Assembly (NCBI GenBank): GCA_964477525.1
Contig: CAYZHY010000181.1
Coordinates: forward strand, 1-5,137
From: PCC-9228 sp964477525
Lineage (GTDB): Bacteria > Cyanobacteriota > Cyanobacteriia > Cyanobacteriales > PCC-9228
Direction of reading: 5' to 3'
Length of the DNA stretch: 5,137 nt
The first letter of the stretch is position 1, and every line of letters starts with the position of its first letter. The position numbers were made by a program, and so were the translations under genes. The notes beneath the pieces were generated by a model. That model saw nothing but the letters and a program-made list of their open reading frames with translations. It was not told where the DNA came from and searched no databases. Shown here one piece after another: positions 1-5,137 of the stretch.

Positions 1-3000
1 TACCACCGGCGGCGGCAAGCGATCGCCCGTCGATTCGCCAGTGGTTAACGCCGCTTTTGCAACGCCAGCAGCAGGATTTTCCCCAATTTCCCACCAATTC
101 TCTCTCTACAGCATCTGCCAATTTTCCAGTTTTGCACAGTTTGGGAAATCAATTGGTCGGCAATGCGCCGCCGCGTTTGGGAACCCATCGCTTTGGGATT
201 ATTTTCTTTGAGAATACCCAATTGAGTCAAGAAGCGATCGCGCGCAGCCAAGCATACGATTTAATTGTAGCTGGTTCCAGTTGGAATGCCCAAATATTGC
301 GATCGCGGGGCTGCCAACACGTCACCACCGCTTTTCAAGGCATTGACGGCAGTTTGTTTTACCCTGCTGCCAAAACCCACCGATTTGGCGATCGCTTTGT
401 TATTTTTTCCGGCGGCAAACTGGAATATCGCAAAGGACAAGATATTGTTATCGCTGCCTTCCGCGAATTTCAGAAAAACCATTCCGATGCTTTGTTGGTT
501 GTCGCGTGGCACAACCACTGGCCGGAATTTATCAAAGAAATTGCTTGCAGTCCTCACGTAGAAGGTATTCCTCAAGTCGATGCCAACGGCAGATTGCAGA
601 TTACCGAATGGCTGGTTGCCAATGGCATTCCCGCTGAATCCGTTTGCGATGTCGGGTTGGTTCTCCACGAATCCTTGCCGGAAATTTTGCGAGAGGCGGA
701 TGTGGCAGCTTTTCCCAATCGCGCCGAGGGAGGCACCAATTTGGTGGCGATGGAAGCCATGGCTTGCGGCGTTCCCACGGTTTTATCTGCCAATACCGGA
801 CATTTGGATATTATCAGCGATCGCCACTGTTATATTTTACAAGAACAAGGTCCGGTGCAACCCACATCCCAGTTTCCCGGTGTGGAAGGATGGGGAGAAT
901 CGCAAGTGGAAGAATTGGTGGCGGTTTGGGAACGGATTTACCAAGACCGGGAAGCAGCCAAAGAAAAAGGCGATCGCGCGGCTCAATTTATGGCAAACTG
1001 GCATTGGGAACAACAGATTCCCCAGTTGCTAGCTGCCATTGAACCTTATTTGCAAGCATCGCCGATGACTTCACCAGCACCACCGGCTGCCAGCGAACCG
1101 TTGCGTAGCGTCCATACGTCTAATTTATCCCAAATTTTACAGCAGTTGGGTATTTCTTTGGTGGTTTCCACCTATCAAGCTGGCAAAGTGATTGCAGTTC
1201 GCGCCGACGGCAATACCGTTAACACCCACTTTCGGATTTTTAACAAACCCATGGGGTTGGCTGCCGACCAAGAAAAAATGGCGGTGGGATGCGCACATCA
1301 AATTTGGGAATTGCGGAATGTGGCGGCTGTGGCACCGAAAATCGAACCGGCTGGCAAACACGACGCTTGTTACCTTCCCCGCCGCAGCCACGTTACGGGA
1401 GACATCGATATTCACGAAATGGCTTATATCGGGGACGAGTTGTGGTTTGTGAATACCCGTTTTTCTTGTTTGTGTACTTGCGACTTTCACCACAGTTTTG
1501 TTCCCCGCTGGCGACCGCCATTTGTGAGTGGGTATAGCTTGGGCGATCGCTGTCACTTGAATGGGTTGGCGGTTCGAGATAACCAACCGCGATATGTTAC
1601 GGCGCTGGCAGAGACGGATACCGATGGTGGCTGGCGGGAACATAAGGCGTTTGGTGGGATTTTGATGGATGTGCAAGAAAATCGGATTCTCTGCCGGGGA
1701 TTGTCGATGCCGCATTCGCCGCGTTGGTATCGCGGTCGTTTGTGGGTTTTGGAGTCGGGGAAAGGAACGTTGGCGGTGGTAGACCCACAAGCGGGAACTT
1801 GGCAGACGGTGGCGAAGTTTGGTGGGTTTACTCGGGGAATTGATTTTTGCGGCGATTTGGCTTTTATTGGTCTTTCGCAAGTGCGCGAGAGTGCGGTTTT
1901 TAGCGGTATTCCTCTGGTGGAAGAGTTGCCCGAACGCATTTGTGGGGTTTGGGTGGTGAATATCCAAACGGGAGAAACGGTGGCGTTTTTGCGGTTTGAA
2001 GAGGCGGTGCAGGAAATCTTTTCCGTGCAAGTTTTGCCAGAGGTACGGTTTCCGGAAATTATTGATTGGGATGAGAATTTGCTGGCGAGTTCTTACGTTT
2101 TGCCGGATGAGGCATTACAAGAGGTGGTACAGCCGCAGGTTTCGGATGCAGCGTTTCGACTTCGCTCAACGCAAGATGAAAAAGATAGGGCACAGCAGGA
2201 GTTGGAAGTTGGCAATCGAGAATATTATGCAGGAAATTTAGAAAATGCGATCGCGCACTATCGGCGTTGTTTGGAGTTGGATCCGGATTTGCGGGTGGCG
2301 CAGTACAATTTGGGTGTGGTTTTGGGAGATTGCGATCGCGCTGAAGAAGCCATCGAACAATTGCGAGAATTTCTCAAGAAAGAGCCGGGCAACGCACCAG
2401 CCTATCAATCTTTGGGATATGTTTTTGCCAACTTGAAGAACTTTTCCGAAGCCGTAGCCTGTTTGCAAAAAGCGATCGCGCTCCAACCCGATTACGCCCA
2501 AGCTCATTTTAACTTAGGCATGATTTTATTGCGCATGGGCGAGCTGGCGCGGGGATTTGCCGAGTCGGAGTGGCGCTGGCAAACACCAGAATTTACGCCA
2601 TTTGAATCGCCGCATCCCATGTGGGATGGTCGGGAACTCCCCAATGCTACCCTATTGCTGCATACGGAACAAGGTGCTGGCGATGCCATACAGTTTGCGC
2701 GGTATATTCCCTTGGTAGCGCCCAAATTCCAAAAGATTATTTTGGTTTGCACTGCGGAGTTGATGCCGTTGCTGCAAACGGTGGATGGCGTAGACCAACT
2801 TATGCTACCGGGGAAGATTTCCGTTTCCGATTTTGATGTTTACGCACCGTTAATGAGTTTGCCGCATATTTTGGGAACCACGTTGGAAACAGTGCCTGCC
2901 AATATTCCCTATCTGCAAGTTCCGCAAGATAAAATGGGCTTCCAGCTACCGCAACCGCGAATTTCTGCGACCAAAATCAAAGTGGGCCTCGTTTGGGCAG

Positions 3001-3437
3001 GCAGCCCTACCCATAAAAACGATCGCAATCGCTCTTGTCAATTATCTCATTTTTTACCTTGGTTGAAAACCTCTCATGTGGCTTTTTATAGTTTGCAGAA
3101 GGGAGAACGGGAAGGGGATTTGCAGTCACTACCTGGCGATGTCGTGGTGGAAGATTTGGCACCTTTGTTGCAGGATTACGGGGATACGGCGGCGGCGATT
3201 TCCCAACTGGATTTGGTGATTGGTGTGGATACGTCGGTGGTGCATTTGGCGGGTGCTTTGGGTAAACCAGTTTGGACGTTATTGAGCGATCGCGCTGACT
3301 GGCGATGGATGTTAGAACGGGAAGATAGCCCTTGGTATCCGACGATGCGATTGTTCCGCCAGCCTAGTTTGGGGGATTGGCAAAGCGTTAGCGAACGGGT
3401 TGCTGAGGCGTTGGTGGCTTTTCGAGACAGTCAGTAG
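1..3437 (+). CDS. Multidomain glycosyltransferase: GT4 + TIGR03032/DUF4915 + TPR + GT9-like (5' end outside window)
   Basis: Probable cytoplasmic glycan- or protein-modifying enzyme; acceptor unknown. The frame is open to the left edge (first full codon at base 3). A TTG at 57 is the first possible start inside, but the 18 codons before it are open and it begins inside a GT4 N-terminal domain, so the true start is upstream. Residues are counted from that TTG. GT4-like part about 1-333: FSGGKLEYRKGQD at 116-128 and the acidic sugar-nucleotide loop EGGTNLVAMEAMACG from E224. A Pro/Ala/Ser linker follows. Residues about 351-687 match TIGR03032 (VSTYQAGK, FSCLCTCD at 469, HLNGL at 500, MPHSPRW at 551). 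Four 34-residue TPRs span 712-847. A GT9/heptosyltransferase-like domain runs to the end (TEQGAGD at 870, VWAGSP at 979, DTSVVH at 1058). No signal peptide or membrane segment is visible. Assignments are from recalled family motifs; the exact reaction is not determinable. It stops at TAG 3435-3437, convergent with the next gene. Confidence 0.88.
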   Translation, partial: PPAAASDRPSIRQWLTPLLQRQQQDFPQFPTNSLSTASANFPVLHSLGNQLVGNAPPRLGTHRFGIIFFENTQLSQEAIARSQAYDLIVAGSSWNAQILRSRGCQHVTTAFQGIDGSLFYPAAKTHRFGDRFVIFSGGKLEYRKGQDIVIAAFREFQKNHSDALLVVAWHNHWPEFIKEIACSPHVEGIPQVDANGRLQITEWLVANGIPAESVCDVGLVLHESLPEILREADVAAFPNRAEGGTNLVAMEAMACGVPTVLSANTGHLDIISDRHCYILQEQGPVQPTSQFPGVEGWGESQVEELVAVWERIYQDREAAKEKGDRAAQFMANWHWEQQIPQLLAAIEPYLQASPMTSPAPPAASEPLRSVHTSNLSQILQQLGISLVVSTYQAGKVIAVRADGNTVNTHFRIFNKPMGLAADQEKMAVGCAHQIWELRNVAAVAPKIEPAGKHDACYLPRRSHVTGDIDIHEMAYIGDELWFVNTRFSCLCTCDFHHSFVPRWRPPFVSGYSLGDRCHLNGLAVRDNQPRYVTALAETDTDGGWREHKAFGGILMDVQENRILCRGLSMPHSPRWYRGRLWVLESGKGTLAVVDPQAGTWQTVAKFGGFTRGIDFCGDLAFIGLSQVRESAVFSGIPLVEELPERICGVWVVNIQTGETVAFLRFEEAVQEIFSVQVLPEVRFPEIIDWDENLLASSYVLPDEALQEVVQPQVSDAAFRLRSTQDEKDRAQQELEVGNREYYAGNLENAIAHYRRCLELDPDLRVAQYNLGVVLGDCDRAEEAIEQLREFLKKEPGNAPAYQSLGYVFANLKNFSEAVACLQKAIALQPDYAQAHFNLGMILLRMGELARGFAESEWRWQTPEFTPFESPHPMWDGRELPNATLLLHTEQGAGDAIQFARYIPLVAPKFQKIILVCTAELMPLLQTVDGVDQLMLPGKISVSDFDVYAPLMSLPHILGTTLETVPANIPYLQVPQDKMGFQLPQPRISATKIKVGLVWAGSPTHKNDRNRSCQLSHFLPWLKTSHVAFYSLQKGEREGDLQSLPGDVVVEDLAPLLQDYGDTAAAISQLDLVIGVDTSVVHLAGALGKPVWTLLSDRADWRWMLEREDSPWYPTMRLFRQPSLGDWQSVSERVAEALVAFRDSQ

Positions 3438-3460
3438 GTTTTTAAAATCAGAAAAATGTA

Positions 3461-3484
3461 GGGGCAAGTCCTTGTGCTTGCCCT
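3461..3484. repeat. Inverted repeat in convergent intergenic gap; possible terminator or dispersed cyanobacterial repeat
   Basis: GGGCAAG at 3462-3468 pairs perfectly with CTTGCCC at 3477-3483, and 3461/3484 adds a G-T wobble. The loop is 8 bases. It lies between the 3' ends of two converging genes, 24 bases after the plus-strand stop. On the plus strand no T-run follows, so it is a poor rho-independent terminator there. On the minus strand the stem is followed, after TA and CA, by ATTTTTC, a better but still imperfect terminator. From memory, similar GTAGGGGC...GCCC stems are dispersed in many filamentous cyanobacterial genomes, so it may be a degenerate copy of such a repeat. The rest of the 99-base gap is AT-rich, with a TATTATATTATAT stretch at 3491-3503. 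Confidence 0.5.
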
Positions 3485-3536
3485 GCAAAATATTATATTA
3501 TATCGCTTCTACTTCAATATCCAGCAACCCTAGTTT

Positions 3537-4868
3537 CTAAAAACTGGAAACCTCTTGAAAATCCTCTTCGGTAATGGTTGTGGCATCAATGCCAGTGAGA
3601 GTAGCAATTGTATTGCCATTGTATGAAATGACAGTTCCCCCTTCTGCTTGAAAAATATTTAAATCGTCAAAACTCAAGCCATTGGGTTGTAAGGGGAAGT
3701 TGTCAGTGGGAAGAGCTAAGGAATCAATGCCATCTACAAAGTCAGTAATAATATCAGCACCAACTACGTCGCGCAACAAAAAGCGATCGCTCCCTTCTCC
3801 TCCAATCAGCGTATCTTCCCCCAAGTCGCCGCTGAGGAAGTTGTCGCCGTTGCCACCATTGATGACATCTCGCTGCTGACCGCCAAAGATGGTGTTGTTG
3901 TCGTTGTTGCCGTTGAGAATATCTTCATCTTGACCGCCAAAGATGGTATCGTTGTCGTTGTTGCCATTGAGAACATCGACACCTAGACCCCCCAAAATGG
4001 TGTCATTTCCGTCACCAGCGAAGACAAAATTATTGCCTGTATCTTCTGTAAGCAGATCGATGAGGTCGTTGATGTTTTGCGAATCTCCAAAAAGAAGATT
4101 GTTAAAAACAGGAAAAGAAAATCCTGCAACTTGACCTAAAATATCAACAGCCTGACTGAATCTCCCATCTTGTAAGTCGCTAACCAGATTGTTCAAGGAG
4201 AGATCGTCAGGTAGTTGCGTGGAGGTTCGCTCTAAAAAATCGCTGAGAAATTGGCGTGGCGTTTCAATTAAGTTGTTGATGAAATCGATGGAATTGGAAA
4301 AGAAATTATCGGGAATGCTGATGCCGAGGAAGTTTTGTTCGATATCAACTGGATTTCCATCTAAAGAAACGGTTGCCGTATCATCTTCTGCCTGTAACTG
4401 GATCGTATCTGACTGACTCAAGGGATTTCCGCGCACCAATTCGGCAAAAATGCCTCCTTCATCTCCAGGTGCCTCTTTTGGTGTCAATTGCGAGTCTAGA
4501 TAGTGACCGTATTCTTCTAGAAATACCTGTGCCCCCGATCCTATATCCTCACTCAAAACTTCTTGCGACAGATAAATCGTATTGGTTTCAGCAGCAAACG
4601 CCCCATTGGCCCCATTTAGTTCGGAAGTAGGAAGGACTTCTATTTCGGGTAAACTTCCGACGTTACCACTTGCCCAAGTTTGTTGCAATCTGGCAACATT
4701 GACACGATCTCCAAAAGCCAGCTGCATTTCGTTGGTAAATTCGGGGGTTGCAGCAAACTCCTGCAACCATCTCTGAGTTTGTTGCCAGGTAGGAATTAAA
4801 TGGGGCGTTTCCGTTATTTCGTCAAACCGAAAGCGGTTGCTGGGGAAACTGCGTGCATCTATTACCAT
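3537..4868 (-). CDS. RTX (hemolysin-type) calcium-binding protein with degenerate metalloprotease-like N-terminal region
   Basis: Probable secreted calcium-binding protein; activity unknown. The start chosen is ATG at 4868 (443 residues) because AGG lies 7 bases before it. A TTG at 4895 would add nine residues but has no visible ribosome site; an in-frame TGA limits further extension. Residues below are counted from the ATG. Residues about 80-165 resemble the region seen in many cyanobacterial RTX proteins: NTIYLSQEVL, then LEEYGHYLD (E118, E119, H122, D125), then APGDEGGIFAELVRG. This recalls a zincin HExxH helix, but the first His is Glu. Residues about 165-283 are Asn/Asp/Leu/Phe-rich with no recognised domain. 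Nine RTX nonapeptides span 284-364, followed by a C-terminal module of about 79 residues (IITDF, GGTVIS, GNTIATLTG) likely carrying the type I secretion signal. There is no N-terminal Sec signal, as expected for that route. It stops at TAG 3537-3539. A related gene lies just upstream in the same direction. Confidence 0.85.
   Translation of the reverse strand: MVIDARSFPSNRFRFDEITETPHLIPTWQQTQRWLQEFAATPEFTNEMQLAFGDRVNVARLQQTWASGNVGSLPEIEVLPTSELNGANGAFAAETNTIYLSQEVLSEDIGSGAQVFLEEYGHYLDSQLTPKEAPGDEGGIFAELVRGNPLSQSDTIQLQAEDDTATVSLDGNPVDIEQNFLGISIPDNFFSNSIDFINNLIETPRQFLSDFLERTSTQLPDDLSLNNLVSDLQDGRFSQAVDILGQVAGFSFPVFNNLLFGDSQNINDLIDLLTEDTGNNFVFAGDGNDTILGGLGVDVLNGNNDNDTIFGGQDEDILNGNNDNNTIFGGQQRDVINGGNGDNFLSGDLGEDTLIGGEGSDRFLLRDVVGADIITDFVDGIDSLALPTDNFPLQPNGLSFDDLNIFQAEGGTVISYNGNTIATLTGIDATTITEEDFQEVSSF
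3777..4019 (-). repeat. RTX nonapeptide array (nine 27-base units) with an embedded 54-base near-duplication
   Basis: In the encoded protein the units read, in order, AGDGNDTIL, GGLGVDVLN, GNNDNDTIF, GGQDEDILN, GNNDNNTIF, GGQQRDVIN, GGNGDNFLS, GDLGEDTLI and GGEGSDRFL. They follow the GGxGxDxUx pattern that forms a calcium-bound parallel beta roll in known RTX proteins. Several units are off consensus, with Asn for Gly and Gln or Glu at the second Gly position. At DNA level, plus-strand blocks 3877-3930 and 3931-3984 match at about 47 of 54 bases, a period of two nonapeptides, which points to duplication of an 18-residue pair. A weaker third copy starts at 3985. Confidence 0.85.
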
Positions 4869-4948
4869 GTTTGAACCTAACAATTCTGTTTTCAATCTAG
4901 CATTTCGCGATCGCGCGATGGGTCAATAGGGTGCCAAACCTGGAATAG

Positions 4949-5137
4949 CTAAATACTAGAAACCTGTTGGAAATCCTCTCCGGTAAGATTGGTGGCATCA
5001 ACCCCGGTTAGACCAGCCATAGTGTTGCCGTTGACTGAAATCACCGTTCCCCCTTGCACTTGCTCGAAAGTTAAATCCTCAAACGTAATATCATTGGGTA
5101 GTAATGGGAAATCCTTGTTGGGAAGGACCAACGCATC
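4949..5137 (-). CDS. C-terminal end of a second RTX-type protein (5' part outside window)
   Basis: Only the last 62 codons and the stop (TAG, bases 4949-4951) are inside. The frame is open through the right edge, so the TTG at 5131 is not a credible start and this is not a small gene. The visible residues run from DALVLPN through GGTVIS, VNGNTM and LTGVDATN to EDFQQVSSI. They align without gaps to the last 62 residues of the neighbouring RTX protein at about 38 of 62 identities. This module follows RTX repeats in cyanobacterial secreted proteins and is the likely type I secretion signal region, so the missing part probably carries RTX repeats as well (inference). The downstream RTX gene begins 80 bases after this stop, or 53 if its TTG start is used, on the same strand, so the two may be cotranscribed. 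No terminator hairpin is visible between them. Confidence 0.75.
   Translation of the reverse strand, partial: DALVLPNKDFPLLPNDITFEDLTFEQVQGGTVISVNGNTMAGLTGVDATNLTGEDFQQVSSI

Noticed and set aside
1137..2030. Long minus-strand reading frame (297 codons) opposite the glycosyltransferase gene
   Set aside because: Its protein has no recognisable motif and is low in typical domain patterns, while the plus strand encodes clear TIGR03032 motifs across the whole stretch. It is an antisense shadow.
3777..4019. Periodic repeats that could suggest a CRISPR or noncoding tandem array
   Set aside because: The 27/54-base period encodes RTX nonapeptides in frame, with no unique spacers.
4869..4895. TTG at 4895 as the start of the RTX gene
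   Set aside because: No ribosome site precedes it, while the ATG at 4868 has AGG at a good distance. It cannot be excluded, and would add nine residues.
4869..4948. A promoter for the RTX gene, with TTGACC on the minus strand as a -35 box
   Set aside because: No good -10 box lies 16-18 bases downstream; the nearest TAGATT is about 21 bases away. Cotranscription with the upstream gene is equally possible.
4949..5131. A small stand-alone 60-codon gene starting at TTG 5131
   Set aside because: The frame continues to the window edge and matches the C-terminal end of the larger neighbour, so it is a gene fragment caused by the window boundary.

Overview
The window looks like cyanobacterial chromosome, most likely from a filamentous species. 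The main support is 13 perfect copies of the octamer GCGATCGC (the HIP1 palindrome) in 5.1 kb, where chance would give far fewer than one. The protein types agree: a multidomain glycosyltransferase/TPR protein and RTX proteins with the short C-terminal module often seen in cyanobacteria. I cannot name the genus from sequence alone.

Layout. Bases 1-3437 (+) are one very long reading frame, already open at the left edge, so its start lies outside the window. It encodes a four-part chimera: a GT4-type glycosyltransferase, a TIGR03032/DUF4915-type domain, four TPRs, and a C-terminal GT9/heptosyltransferase-like domain of the kind often attached to TPRs. Bases 3438-3536 are a 99-base convergent intergenic gap holding one clear inverted repeat. 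On the minus strand, 3537-4868 encodes a complete RTX calcium-binding protein with a degenerate metalloprotease-like N-terminal region and nine nonapeptides. Just upstream of it, 4949-5137 (-) is the last 62 codons of a second RTX-type gene whose C-terminal module is about 61% identical to that of the first.

How they fit together. The plus-strand protein is probably cytoplasmic and adds sugars to a glycan, a lipid-linked glycan or a protein acceptor. The two minus-strand proteins are probably exported by type I secretion and fold in extracellular calcium. The two sides converge, so they are not one operon. A shared role at the cell surface (glycan plus secreted RTX protein) is possible, but proximity is the only support. 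No RNA gene, CRISPR array, insertion sequence or integration site was seen. I found no clear new system. The most notable points are the four-domain fusion, the tandem RTX paralogues, and the HExxH-like site with its first histidine replaced.
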